Positions 34,555 to 42,824 are shown, counted from the stretch's first letter. The stretch is 64,000 nt of DNA from Echinicola jeungdonensis (GCF_030409905.1 NZ_JAUFQT010000001.1:1758001-1822000), one strand, 5' to 3'. Made by a program: numbers and translations. The notes: generated from the sequence alone by a model not told the origin.

Positions 34555-34885
34555 AAATAAGCACATAGGGGCATAGGTCACATTGGATTAGGAATTGTTT
34601 AACAATTTCAATGCCGAACATACGGGAGTTAATCTTCAAATCTTCCAACCTCTTCCAAGTGGCAAAGGCACGAAAAATAGGGTGACCTGGGGATTTATCC
34701 CTGGGAAAATGAAAATACTCGGTTCCACAGCGTGCCATCGGCACTTCCGATATTATTATCATGATATACATAGGTAAATACCAACACTAATATGGAGCAT
34801 CCCTACGCCATTTCTGGGTGATTTAGCGTTTCATTGAACGGGTTAAAACCCGCCCTTACCATATATGAAATGCCTATGCATTCTT
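34555..34885. repeat. Composite palindromic repeat, copy 1
   Basis: Two adjoining units. Unit X (34555-34640) has CACATAGGGGCATAGG and TTGTTTAACAATTTCAATGC. Unit Y (34640-34885) is a string of short palindromes: GTGGCAAAGGCAC, CCTGGGGATTTATCCCTGGG (34686-34705), GTGCCATCGGCAC (34732-34744), CGGGTTAAAACCCG (34839-34852) and ATGCCTATGCAT near 34870. The same units recur at 36705-37080 in the order Y then X. No protein is called; an open frame through this repeat is considered spurious. Confidence 0.7.
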
Positions 34886-35100
34886 TTTTTAGCAACTTGA
34901 CCCGTCATATTCGGGACATGCAACAAATACCTGAACCAACATTTCGACATTAAAATGCTTTACATCCTGAATTGTAGCGGTTTATGGGATTATCAAAAAT
35001 AAAATCAAGCCTTGTATTTTTAATCTAATATTGCTGATTTGTTTGTAAAAAGATCTAAAAATTAAATTTACTGTAAAAATTAAATTTATTTGTTATGATA
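34886..35100. other. AT-rich intergenic stretch before the tRNA-like gene
   Basis: No gene or strong structure. Very AT-rich, with ATTAAATTTACTG and AATTAAATTTATT as near direct repeats just before the promoter. Confidence 0.4.
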
Positions 35101-35132
35101 TTTGTAACGTAAGTAAAGCTGTATTACATTTG
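35101..35132 (+). promoter_or_regulatory. Bacteroidota-type promoter of the tRNA-like gene
   Basis: TTTG at 35101-35104 and TACATTTG at 35125-35132, separated by 20 nt. This fits the Bacteroidota primary sigma consensus TTTG / TAnnTTTG. The predicted start would lie near 35140, about 35 nt before the RNA gene. Confidence 0.65.
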
Positions 35133-35173
35133 TAATATAAAGCAAAGCGAAAAGCGCTTAAAAGCTTACATAC

Positions 35174-35296
35174 TGTAGGGTGTTGAAACTGGCAGACATG
35201 CCTCTCTGTCTCAGAGGTGGGGATTCCGGGAAAAAGCAAATATCGAGCTCGTGTTTGCCTAACCGCCCCGTGGAGGTTCGAATCCTTCCTCTACAG
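35174..35296 (+). tRNA. tRNA-like gene with anticodon GUC and a 54-nt variable arm
   Basis: A cloverleaf can be drawn. Acceptor TGTAGGG (35174-35180) / CTCTACA (35289-35295) is fully paired with one G-U, and the discriminator is G. The D arm TTGAAACTGGCAGACAT has leucine/serine-type length. Anticodon stem CCTCT / AGAGG has loop CTGTCTC (anticodon GTC, 35208-35210). T arm GGAGG-TTCGAAT-CCTTC is canonical. Between them the variable region (35218-35271) is 54 nt and can form nested stems GGGG/CCCC, CGG/CCG and GCAAA/TTTGC. CCA is not encoded. It is not a normal aspartate tRNA (short variable arm), although anticodon and G73 fit aspartate. Own promoter and terminator. Confidence 0.65.
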
Positions 35297-35327
35297 CAGG
35301 TTATTTTGGGTTTATTGTTAATTGACT

Positions 35328-35360
35328 AAAGCTATGGGTACTATTCATAGCTTTTTTTTT
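35328..35360 (+). terminator. Intrinsic terminator of the tRNA-like gene
   Basis: AAAGCTATG (35328-35336) / CATAGCTTT (35346-35354) with a 9-nt loop, followed by a run of T to 35360. It lies about 30 nt after the RNA gene, making it a one-gene transcription unit. Confidence 0.85.
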
Positions 35361-35386
35361 GTTTAAAATTTCGTCCAGTTACTTTG

Positions 35387-35532
35387 CCCGGGGCTCTACC
35401 CCGGGTTGAATTTTTTCGCCCTTTCAGGGCTGGGGTCTGTCAATTTGCTTTCCGGAATTTAATTAACCACACAGGATTTTAGGTCACAGTAGGGGCGTCT
35501 ATGCAGCTATTCGGGATTTGGAATCCCGAATC
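35387..35532. repeat. Cluster of three short palindromes
   Basis: CCCGGGGCTCTACCCCGGG (35387-35405), GCCCTTTCAGGGC (35418-35430) and ATTCGGGATT / AATCCCGAAT with loop TGG (about 35510-35532). All have short loops and high-identity stems, like those at 44470-44740. No gene is seen between 35361 and 35648. Confidence 0.65.
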
Positions 35533-35648
35533 CCAATGGACTGAATTTGTACTCCTGGTAAGGTAAAATGAAAAATTTTGTTTGGAATGTAACCTTGTCT
35601 GTATCTATGAAAGCCAATCTTTGAATTTTTTAATTTTTAAAATTATGA

Positions 35649-36569
35649 TTATCCGCAATCATGCCAGTAAGGATAAATGGAAGCAATAATGAGCCGGTCA
35701 AAAAGTTTTTGACCGAAATATTTTCTGTTGAGCTTATAACTAAACTCATCAAGATAGTTTTGCATCATCCTTTCACTTATCATATGGTATGTCTGCAGCT
35801 GTTTCTTTAAATTACTTATGGCTATATGAACCCATTTGAGGTTAAAATGGCCTTTATCAGTTCCAGAGACCTCTCTGACATGAACCTCAATACAGTCACC
35901 CAGATCTGAGAAGGTGGTACTCTTATCTGTTTGAAGCACTGAGTCCTGATCAATGAATTCTTTGACCAGACCTTGGGCTGTTTTTGCCTCTAAGTTCTTT
36001 ATCTTCTTCATTTTAAAATATCTACAGCTCTTTTCAAGCTTTCCGGATTCAGGGTTTTCTAAAACTGTCGATTCGGCCATTACCGCTACAATGGACTGTT
36101 TTTGACTGCCCCTGCCTCTTTTGAGCTTGTTTTGGGATTTGGCTTTGGTGGCTTTTCCTACAAAGGCCTCATCATATTCTACCATATCCTCAAGCCTATA
36201 GATATCATCGCGTTGTCCCATGACCTTCCTGAGTTTATGGTACATCCTGAAAACAGGTTCATACCGCTTCATCCCAAGCTGCCTTTGTAGCTCTGAGGCA
36301 CTGAAGCTCTTCTTAGTGGCGGTTATGAAGGTCATGGCCAGCAGCCAGGTCCTAATTGGAAGGTTGCTGTTTTCCATAACAGTACCACTCTTGATGCTGG
36401 TCCTGAACCCACATGAAGCACATTGAAAGGACTTCTTGTTTTCAAGCCAATAATGACGGTTACAGCTGCACCGTTTGCAAATGATGCCCGATTTTGTCCT
36501 TTGTTCTCTAAGGAACTTAATACAGGAAGACTCGTCAGGAAACCGATTAATGAAGTTGATTATATTCAT
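35649..36569 (-). CDS. IS1595-family transposase
   Basis: A 306-residue transposase starting MNIINFINRFPDESSCIKFL. The N-terminal zinc-binding region has two CxxC pairs (CKRCSCNRHYWLENKKSFQC, CASCG). The ISXO2-like DDE domain follows: aspartate in MVEYDEAFVGKATKAK, aspartate in SVLQTDKSTTFSDLG, and the region KGHFNLKWVHIAISNLKKQL, HN-E type end EFSYKLNRKY. The stop codon overlaps the left terminal inverted repeat. The length is normal, so the gene is probably intact. Confidence 0.92.
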   Translation of the reverse strand: MNIINFINRFPDESSCIKFLREQRTKSGIICKRCSCNRHYWLENKKSFQCASCGFRTSIKSGTVMENSNLPIRTWLLAMTFITATKKSFSASELQRQLGMKRYEPVFRMYHKLRKVMGQRDDIYRLEDMVEYDEAFVGKATKAKSQNKLKRGRGSQKQSIVAVMAESTVLENPESGKLEKSCRYFKMKKIKNLEAKTAQGLVKEFIDQDSVLQTDKSTTFSDLGDCIEVHVREVSGTDKGHFNLKWVHIAISNLKKQLQTYHMISERMMQNYLDEFSYKLNRKYFGQKLFDRLIIASIYPYWHDCG

Positions 36570-36679
36570 GGTCAAAACCGTTTATTTTGACCCAATTTAT
36601 ACAGAGTAATAACTTAACTAAAGCTATTGACACTAACTGTCACTTTTAATTTATTTGGCTACTGGTGTCATTGCGGATA
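35650..36679 (-). mobile_element. IS1595-family insertion sequence
   Basis: Imperfect terminal repeats TATCCGCAATCATGCCAGTA (35650-35669) and, on the other strand, TATCCGCAATGACACCAGTA (36660-36679) match in 17 of 20 positions and enclose the transposase gene. The outer limits are not certain: no 8-bp target duplication was found directly outside these coordinates. Confidence 0.8.
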
Positions 36680-36704
36680 TACATATTTTTAAATATTGCA
36701 ATCC

Positions 36705-37080
36705 ATTCAAAGTGCCATAGGCACGAATCATCCTGTAACCTAGGGATTCATCCCTGGGAATGGGACTATGCTTGGTACCAGCGAGTGCCATCGGCACGGC
36801 CGATATTTTCCTTTTTCCTGTCTCCAAACTTTTTCTAAACAGTGGATGCGCGTATTAATATGGATCATGCCTACAGCATTTATGGTTGATTTCCGCATTT
36901 TTTTTAGCGGGTTGAAACCCACCCTTACAATATTTACCATGCCTACGGCATTAATTGGTTTTACCACAATAAGGACATAGGGCCCATAGGAATACGGGTT
37001 GTTTAATGTTAATAATGCTGAATCTTCGGGAGACAATCTTCCAAACCAACTCTGCCCCAACCTTAAAACTTTCCAACATT
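36705..37080. repeat. Composite palindromic repeat, copy 2
   Basis: Unit Y: GTGCCATAGGCAC (36712-36724), CCTAGGGATTCATCCCTGGG (36739-36758), GTGCCATCGGCAC (36785-36797), ATGCCTACAGCAT (36867-36879), GGGTTGAAACCC (36909-36920), ATGCCTACGGCAT (36939-36951). Unit X follows: GGACATAGGGCCCATAGG and TTGTTTAATGTTAATAATGC, then CGGGAGACAATCTTCC. Same parts as copy 1, in direct orientation but with X and Y swapped. Confidence 0.7.
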
Positions 37081-37102
37081 TCAACCTTTTAACCCCAAAA
37101 AC

Positions 37103-37714
37103 TTACTTCTTCCATCCTAACTTTGGGAGGCTGAGTTTGTAGCGCACGGCGATCAGACGGATGGCGATGATCAGGAAAAAGCTTACCAATAGATTGATAT
37201 CCCTTTCTACACCAAAATTGCGTAAGATCAGGTACATAAAAGCCCCGGCAAGGCAGGCAGTGGCATAGATTTCCTTTCTGAAAAGTACCGGAGTGGCATT
37301 GGTCAGGGTGTCGCGGATCACCCCCCCCATTACGGCTGAAAACATGCCCATAATGGCGGCAATTTCCCATCTTACCCCTAGGTTTAAGGCCTTCTCAACT
37401 CCCAAAACCGTAAATAGGGCAATGCCCATGGAATCAAAAAAGAGAAGTGTTTTTCTTAATCTGGATAGGAACTTAAAGAAAAAAAGCGTGCTCAGGATAC
37501 CGGCCAAAATGGTATAAAGAAATCCAATATCTGCAATCCAGGCCAAAGGATAGCTTCCCAGCAACATGTCCCTCAGACTCCCCCCTCCTATGGCAGTAAC
37601 AAACCCCGTAAAACCCGCACCAAACACATCATGTTCCCGGTCCTGAACGGCCAGGGCACCAGATACGGCAAAGAAATAAGTTCCGATCAATTCTAGAATA
37701 TACTGTAAATCCAT
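37103..37714 (-). CDS. TRIC-family cation channel (YicG/UPF0126)
   Basis: A 203-residue membrane protein of seven segments with the duplicated TRIC repeat: GTYFFAVSGALAVQDREHDVFGAGFTGFVTAIGGGSLRDMLLG and LFTVLGVEKALNLG followed by GMFSAVMGGVIRDTLTN. The paired GGG-RD motifs are typical. Bacterial TRIC proteins form trimeric K+-permeable channels. It lies 11 bp after the methyltransferase gene, so it is the last gene of a patatin-methyltransferase-TRIC operon. Confidence 0.9.
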   Translation of the reverse strand: MDLQYILELIGTYFFAVSGALAVQDREHDVFGAGFTGFVTAIGGGSLRDMLLGSYPLAWIADIGFLYTILAGILSTLFFFKFLSRLRKTLLFFDSMGIALFTVLGVEKALNLGVRWEIAAIMGMFSAVMGGVIRDTLTNATPVLFRKEIYATACLAGAFMYLILRNFGVERDINLLVSFFLIIAIRLIAVRYKLSLPKLGWKK

Positions 37715-37725
37715 ATCAAAAAGTG

Positions 37726-38364
37726 TTATGTCATTTGGTTGGTTTTTGTTCCTTTTTGCATAACAAATACCCCCATGGCCCTTTGGTCATGTACCAATAC
37801 CGATTTGGGCTGTTCCAGATGATGAAGATTATATTCTTCTTCCAATTGTTCCAGAATGGATTTTGTCATTAAAAACCGTTGAGAACCATCAGGCAATACG
37901 TATACTCCACCTTCTTTTTCGATGGCTCTTTCCTGCATTCCCCCAAAACCGGTGGTCATTCGGAGAAATAGGATCCCTTCCGGCTGAAGAACCCGCATCA
38001 TTTCATCAAATTGCTTAAAAAAATGGGGTTTGTTTTGGGCAAAGTGGAGTACTGCCGAACTGATCACTGCTTCAAAAGCACCTTTGTGAAAGGGTAAGTC
38101 TTCCACTTGAGCTACTTGAAACCGGAAGACATCATATTTAGGCTTGATGGTTTTGGCATATGTTCTGGTCATTTGGATGGCTGTAGGGTTTTGATCTACC
38201 CCAAAAGCTTGGTATCCTTCCTTTATCAAATAAATCAGATTTCTTCCTTCCCCACATCCTGCATCCAGGATTTTCATTTCCTGGTCAAACCTTCCCTTTA
38301 AAATTTGGTCCAGCAGGTAAATATCTATGTTTCCCAGCAATTGGTTGAGTGCTTGGATATTCAT
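37726..38364 (-). CDS. Class I SAM-dependent methyltransferase
   Basis: A 212-residue methyltransferase. Motif I is KILDAGCGEGRNLIYL near residue 32, the acidic residue of motif II is in FGVDQNP, and AFEAVISSAVLHFAQN and VLQPEGILFLRMTT form motifs IV-V. The substrate is unknown; the small size suggests a small molecule. The start codon overlaps the patatin stop by 4 bp (38361-38364). Confidence 0.85.
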   Translation of the reverse strand: MNIQALNQLLGNIDIYLLDQILKGRFDQEMKILDAGCGEGRNLIYLIKEGYQAFGVDQNPTAIQMTRTYAKTIKPKYDVFRFQVAQVEDLPFHKGAFEAVISSAVLHFAQNKPHFFKQFDEMMRVLQPEGILFLRMTTGFGGMQERAIEKEGGVYVLPDGSQRFLMTKSILEQLEEEYNLHHLEQPKSVLVHDQRAMGVFVMQKGTKTNQMT

Positions 38365-39275
38365 GGATTTAACTGTTTTAAGGTGGCATAGGTCTGTTCT
38401 CTTCCTATGTCGATGATTTCTTTTGCCCGGTAAAATTCAAAGGTACCACAAATTTTCCGGGACATTTGAATGACGGCATCCACGGAATACGTCTGAATTA
38501 TATAATCAGATAAGCGGTCCTGCATCAGGTCAAAGGAAAGGTTCATCAGGTCCAAAAAACTGGGCAATTTGGGCTTTTCTTTTTCTTCCTGGGGAAGGAA
38601 TTTGGCCATTTTGTTTTTATAATCCACAACCCACGCGGGAACTGAAATAAGGGGTTTTGGCTGGTTTTGGGAATTAATTGTAACCTGGCAAGCTATAGGC
38701 GCATTGACATCAGAGGCAATGATTAGGTCTTGTTTAAAATCCTTGGCCAGTGCAAGGGGAATGGGCGACATCACACCGCCGTCCACATAAAATTCTCCCT
38801 CCAATAAAAAAGGCTGAATAATGGTTGGAATGGCCGCAGAAGCCCTGATGGCCTGCATCAAACTGCCAGAACTAAAAATTTTTTCCTCTCCAGTGGTGAT
38901 ATTAACAGCATTGCAGGCAAAGGGGATGGGGAGATCCTCAATTAGCTCATCTCCAATAAAGGGTTTGATTTCCTGAAAAACTTTATTGCCTTTGATAAAT
39001 CCACGGGTGGATAATGTAAAGTCCATCAGGGAAAACACATCGATCCGGTCCAGATTGCAAATCCATTCTTTATAATCCTGTAATTTCCCCCGGGCATAAA
39101 TACCGCCCACCAAAGCCCCCATGGAACATCCAGCAATGGATCCAATTTGGTAACCCGCCTCTTCCAATGCTTCAATCACCCCAATATGGGCCATTCCCCT
39201 GGCCCCCCCACCAGACAATACCAGGGAAATGGTTTGTTTTGAACTACTTTTTAAATTAGGGTTTTGATTGAACAT
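38361..39275 (-). CDS. Patatin-like phospholipase
   Basis: A 304-residue patatin. Oxyanion loop LVLSGGGARGMAHIG near residue 18, nucleophile elbow GCSMGALVGG (serine near 50) and catalytic aspartate in FYVDGGVMSPIP. It hydrolyses acyl esters of lipids. There is no signal peptide or outer-membrane barrel domain, so it is likely cytoplasmic. First gene of the three-gene unit. Confidence 0.9.
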   Translation of the reverse strand: MFNQNPNLKSSSKQTISLVLSGGGARGMAHIGVIEALEEAGYQIGSIAGCSMGALVGGIYARGKLQDYKEWICNLDRIDVFSLMDFTLSTRGFIKGNKVFQEIKPFIGDELIEDLPIPFACNAVNITTGEEKIFSSGSLMQAIRASAAIPTIIQPFLLEGEFYVDGGVMSPIPLALAKDFKQDLIIASDVNAPIACQVTINSQNQPKPLISVPAWVVDYKNKMAKFLPQEEKEKPKLPSFLDLMNLSFDLMQDRLSDYIIQTYSVDAVIQMSRKICGTFEFYRAKEIIDIGREQTYATLKQLNP

Positions 39276-39382
39276 ATGTAGGCCATTGGATGCTTCTACT
39301 TAAGAATTACATTAATGGAGAATTGGTTCTCCATTGGCTAAAATGAAATCTATTATTTTCCATTTCTAAAATGAAAAAGTAA

Positions 39383-40279
39383 TCAAAGGTTTTCATCCAA
39401 TGCTTTAGTACAATTCAAAATTAAATCAACAGCGTTAAAATAGAAATCAGGGTCAATTTTTTCGAAATCATCCGTATGTTGGTGATAATCTTCATGGTCC
39501 TCTACCCCAAAATAAATAAATGGGATTCCCTTGTCATGAAAAGCAGCATGGTCAGAAGCATGGGTCCAGTCATCATTTCCGGAATTGGCAATATCATGTC
39601 CAAAGCGAAGTTTTACAGCAGCACTTTCAGATGCCTCTTTTAAAATGGGTTTAAGCTGGGGGTAATGTTGGGTTCCGGAAGCGTACAACTCATTATTATC
39701 ATTCCTGCTGATCATGTCCATATTGATGTTCAGGATGACCTGATCCAGGGAAAAAGGAAAATCATTCACCAGGGCCTTTGCACCCTGAAGTCCCATTTCC
39801 TCGGCATCCAATGCAGCAAAAATAAGGGAGTGATGGGGTCTGTTTTCATTAAAATAGGCGGCCATGGCCATAAGGGCAGCAGTTCCGGAAGCATTATCAT
39901 CGGCTCCATTATAAATTTTATCGTCTTGTTTTCCCAAATGGTCATAATGCGCAGTGATGACAATGATATTTTGACTTTTTTCCCCCGGGATAAAAGCAAT
40001 GATGTTGGCCGCATCCACAATATTATTTCCACCATTATTAAAAGAAAAATATTGGGTGTAATTCTGATATTGACTGGTCAGCTCCAGGTCTTTAAACCGC
40101 TTTTTGATATATTTTTGTGCTTTTTTACTGCCTTCAGATAGGGGCTTTCTTCCCTGTAATTCGTCGGAAGATAAATATTTGATGTCCTGGAGAAGCTGCT
40201 CCCTGTCGATTATTTGTCCTTGGATCAACAAAGGAAAAAGTACAAAAAGCAATAAAGGCAGGATTTTTGGCGTTTTCAT
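39383..40279 (-). CDS. Exported M28-family zinc aminopeptidase
   Basis: A 298-residue protein starting MKTPKILPLLLFVLF with a signal peptide ending IQGQ. The M28 metallopeptidase zinc ligands are visible: TAHYDHLG, GADDNASGTAAL, DAEEMGLQGA and NMDMISRNDN, with the last histidine probably in HQHTDDF. It removes N-terminal amino acids from peptides in the periplasm or outside. The start was moved to the ATG at 40279, next to the signal peptide. Divergent from the next gene with 71 bp between. Confidence 0.9.
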   Translation of the reverse strand: MKTPKILPLLLFVLFPLLIQGQIIDREQLLQDIKYLSSDELQGRKPLSEGSKKAQKYIKKRFKDLELTSQYQNYTQYFSFNNGGNNIVDAANIIAFIPGEKSQNIIVITAHYDHLGKQDDKIYNGADDNASGTAALMAMAAYFNENRPHHSLIFAALDAEEMGLQGAKALVNDFPFSLDQVILNINMDMISRNDNNELYASGTQHYPQLKPILKEASESAAVKLRFGHDIANSGNDDWTHASDHAAFHDKGIPFIYFGVEDHEDYHQHTDDFEKIDPDFYFNAVDLILNCTKALDENL

Positions 40280-40350
40280 GGGAATATCAGGATTAATCAT
40301 CTGGTATTGTTGTTAAAATACTAATTTAGCCTTTTCGAACCATCATACCT

Positions 40351-41355
40351 ATGAAATATATTGCGGTCCTATTTTTATGGCTTTCTACCATCTTTCAAAC
40401 ATTTTGCCAAAATACTGTTCCTCCTTTTTTTCTGGATGGAAAAGCAGTTGTCCTTATTTCGGCTGCTCCAGATGCCAGGCCAGTTATTGATTGGAAAAGT
40501 ATTGCTCAGGAAATACACCCGGATTTGGTGGAGGCAGGAGGGGACCCCGTGGCCTATTATGAATTGGAGGAAATAACACTTTCAGAGGAAATTCAGGGCC
40601 AATATGCTCAGCAATTTAAGCAACGGCAGATCAGTAATATCGTGGTGCTTACCAGAAAAAGCAGTGGTCAGGTATTTTTGAATATTATTCCCTTTAATGG
40701 AAAAAGTGATATCATTTCCGCAGGGGAAAATTGGTCAGTTCAAGCAGAAGGATTGAAGGAATTAAGCGAAAAACTAATAGCAAAAGAAGCTTCCCAAAAA
40801 TCACAAAACCTTATGCCTTTGGAAGTGCCTACTTTTTTGCCCCCATTGGTAGGTGGTGCCAGTGGCGGTGGGGATGTTTCGGGAAATTTTTTGGCCAGAA
40901 ATCCTTTAAACCTGAATATGTTTAAACTGGGGGTGCCCCTTTCCGGGACCAGTGGACAAACTGCCCTTTTGACTTCTTACAGGTATGATTTGATCGGAAG
41001 GTCAAAAGCAGCCATTCAAGCCGAACAACAAGCTGAAAAAGCTGGACTGGAAAGGATAATGGAGGAACATTATCCCCACGAAGTGGTTTATCTAAGCACT
41101 ATAAAATCAAAAGAGGAATTGTTGGATGAAAGGATTCAGTTTGTGCTGATGCGGGTGGAAGGCCGCGAAGGTGATTTGATGGAAAGTATGGGTGTGAATT
41201 CAGCTTCTTCAATTGATAAAGATAGAATTGTGGTCAAGTATTATATCAAGTTTTTGGTTAGGGATGAACTTTACCGGGGCCCGGTTTGGGATGCCCATCC
41301 GTATGGACAAAAGGCTTTAATTCAATTTCTGGAAAATTTGAAAGTAGGAGGGTGA
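40351..41355 (+). CDS. Unknown exported protein
   Basis: A 334-residue protein with a signal peptide (MKYIAVLFLWLSTIFQTFCQ). The first half contains a Rossmann-like strand pattern (AVVLISAAPDARPVIDWKSIAQEI, ISNIVVLTRKSSGQVFLNII). A glycine-rich link LVGGASGGGDVSGN is followed by a helical, charged second half and a C-terminal strand region (DRIVVKYYIKFLVRDELYRGPVW). It is not recognised as any family with a known function and has no lipobox. A monocistronic unit. Confidence 0.75.
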   Translation: MKYIAVLFLWLSTIFQTFCQNTVPPFFLDGKAVVLISAAPDARPVIDWKSIAQEIHPDLVEAGGDPVAYYELEEITLSEEIQGQYAQQFKQRQISNIVVLTRKSSGQVFLNIIPFNGKSDIISAGENWSVQAEGLKELSEKLIAKEASQKSQNLMPLEVPTFLPPLVGGASGGGDVSGNFLARNPLNLNMFKLGVPLSGTSGQTALLTSYRYDLIGRSKAAIQAEQQAEKAGLERIMEEHYPHEVVYLSTIKSKEELLDERIQFVLMRVEGREGDLMESMGVNSASSIDKDRIVVKYYIKFLVRDELYRGPVWDAHPYGQKALIQFLENLKVGG

Positions 41356-41452
41356 GGTTTGCCATTTGGTAAAATGAATTGGTCCACGAATTGTCACTTA
41401 TTATTGTAGAAGCCTTAACAAGTTTCCAATTGAAAAAACATTAGACATAAAA

Positions 41453-41516
41453 ATGTCATTTCAACAAAAGGAGGTTACCTGGAATTAATATCGATCCCCT
41501 TCCATTGAAATGACAT
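41453..41516. repeat. 12-bp perfect inverted repeat in intergenic region
   Basis: ATGTCATTTCAA (41453-41464) and TTGAAATGACAT (41505-41516), with an inner AAGG / CCTT pairing and a 40-nt centre, lie between two convergent genes. It could be a terminator-like structure or a small remnant element. No T-tract follows. Confidence 0.55.
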
Positions 41517-41556
41517 GAATTGAAGCATTTACCCCAATAAGGTTTTAATAGGGTCT

Positions 41557-42081
41557 TTACCAAGCCCTGAATTGAGGGGGTTTAATATCGTTTAATCTTA
41601 AATAGGTCACCAAGTTACCACGGTGATGAACGTTGTGGGTGTCAATTAAACCCAAAGCTTGTCTTCGGGTAATCATGTTACCAAATACTTCCACTTTTTC
41701 TGAAAGTTCCTCCTCGGTAAGCATTTTGAAACTCTCCTTACCAAAATCCATGGCCATTCCTACCATTTCTACCAATTCCGCTTTAGTCAAATCTGCTTTT
41801 TCGAGGTCAAAACCTGGATCCCTTTTTTCAATGAAATTATTGGACATCATCACCGTACCTCCGGAAATATGCATGACCAATTCCCTGAAACTTCTCGCTT
41901 CATCTGAGGGCTTAAAGTCCAACTTGTCCTCAGGCATGGCTTCCACCAATTCCAAAGTATAGGCCTTCATGTTGTCCCATTTGGCCAAAAATTCCTCCAT
42001 AGTGGTTTGCGCCTGAAGCGTCGTCGCTGTGCAAATAAAAATCAAGCTCAGCATTGTCAAGCTTTTGATAAAATTTTTCAT
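41557..42081 (-). CDS. Exported DinB-superfamily protein
   Basis: A 174-residue protein starting MKNFIKSLTMLSLIFIC with a signal peptide ending LQAQ, followed by a DinB/YfiT-like four-helix bundle. The presumed metal-ligand histidines are in ELVMHISGG and in DTHNVHHRGNLVTYLRL. Such proteins are putative metal-dependent thiol transferases, usually cytoplasmic; export is seen in many Bacteroidota members. The start at 42081 was preferred because the longer frame places 17 residues before the signal peptide. Confidence 0.85.
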   Translation of the reverse strand: MKNFIKSLTMLSLIFICTATTLQAQTTMEEFLAKWDNMKAYTLELVEAMPEDKLDFKPSDEARSFRELVMHISGGTVMMSNNFIEKRDPGFDLEKADLTKAELVEMVGMAMDFGKESFKMLTEEELSEKVEVFGNMITRRQALGLIDTHNVHHRGNLVTYLRLNDIKPPQFRAW

Positions 42082-42190
42082 AGGTAAAGTTGTTTGGTTA
42101 ATTACCTCCTTAATTTCGTCAATATCAGGCAAATAATTAATGTAATTGGCAAAATTTTATATAGAAAATAGGGGAGTCTGATCTATTTTT

Positions 42191-42198
42191 TATCTTTG
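42191..42198 (+). promoter_or_regulatory. -7 promoter box TATCTTTG close to gldD start
   Basis: TATCTTTG matches the Bacteroidota -7 consensus TAnnTTTG and ends 6 nt before the ATG of gldD, implying a leaderless or very short-leader mRNA. No clear -33 TTTG was found. The same box and spacing precede uvrA. Confidence 0.5.
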
Positions 42199-42204
42199 GT
42201 TCCT

Positions 42205-42789
42205 ATGAATTGGAGAAGTAATTGCTTGTTTTTATTGTTTTTCATCTTTCTGGCTTGTGAACGTACCTATCTGCCCAAGCCTAAGGGGTTTAACCGCATT
42301 GATTTACCAAAACCAAAATATGAAAAGCTGAACGGTCCCTATCCTTACGATTTTGAAAAATCCACCTACAGCACTGTGGAGGCGGATAGCTTTAATTTGG
42401 ATGAAAAACACTGGATCAATTTAAATTATAAAAATTTTGGGGCAAAAGTCCACTTGACCTATAAAGAGATAAAGGGGGGAGAAAAATCCCTTAGGAGCTA
42501 CCTCAATGATGCCTTAAACCTTACTGCCAAGCACCAGATCAAAGCTTATAGCATAGAGGAATCCGTGCTGAAAACACCAAATGGCTATACGGGCGTGGTG
42601 GCAGAATTAAGTGGTGAGGTGCCTACCCAGTTTCAGTTTTTTGTAACCGATTCTACCCAAAATTTCCTCCGTGGGGCACTGTATTTCAATACTGCAGTAA
42701 AAAATGATTCCCTGGCCCCAGTAATAGAATTTATCAAGGTGGACATGATGAATTTGATCAATACGGTTAAATTTGAAAATTCAAATTGA
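42205..42789 (+). CDS. gldD: Gliding motility lipoprotein GldD
   Basis: A 194-residue lipoprotein starting MNWRSNCLFLLFFIFLAC (lipobox FLAC). The conserved GldD N-terminus is TYLPKPKGFNRIDLPKPKYEKL with PYPYDFEKS, and a single domain follows to FIKVDMMNLINTVKFENSN. In Flavobacterium johnsoniae GldD is needed for gliding and is linked to the type IX secretion apparatus. The usual neighbour gldE is not adjacent here. It is followed with short spacing by a GHL10 hydrolase gene, so they may be co-transcribed. Confidence 0.9.
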   Translation: MNWRSNCLFLLFFIFLACERTYLPKPKGFNRIDLPKPKYEKLNGPYPYDFEKSTYSTVEADSFNLDEKHWINLNYKNFGAKVHLTYKEIKGGEKSLRSYLNDALNLTAKHQIKAYSIEESVLKTPNGYTGVVAELSGEVPTQFQFFVTDSTQNFLRGALYFNTAVKNDSLAPVIEFIKVDMMNLINTVKFENSN

Positions 42790-42824
42790 CCTTTGGCCCT
42801 ATTTTTGGCCTCCTTCGATCCATT

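Noticed and set aside
34463..34771. 102-codon open frame on the minus strand
   Set aside because: It runs through the palindromic repeat Y, and its residues come from repeat sequence (GTEYFHFPRDKSPGHP). Repeat-derived frames like this are not genes.
35642..36687. Target-site duplication around the IS1595 element
   Set aside because: Eight-base windows outside the terminal repeats, tried with several boundary choices, do not match each other.
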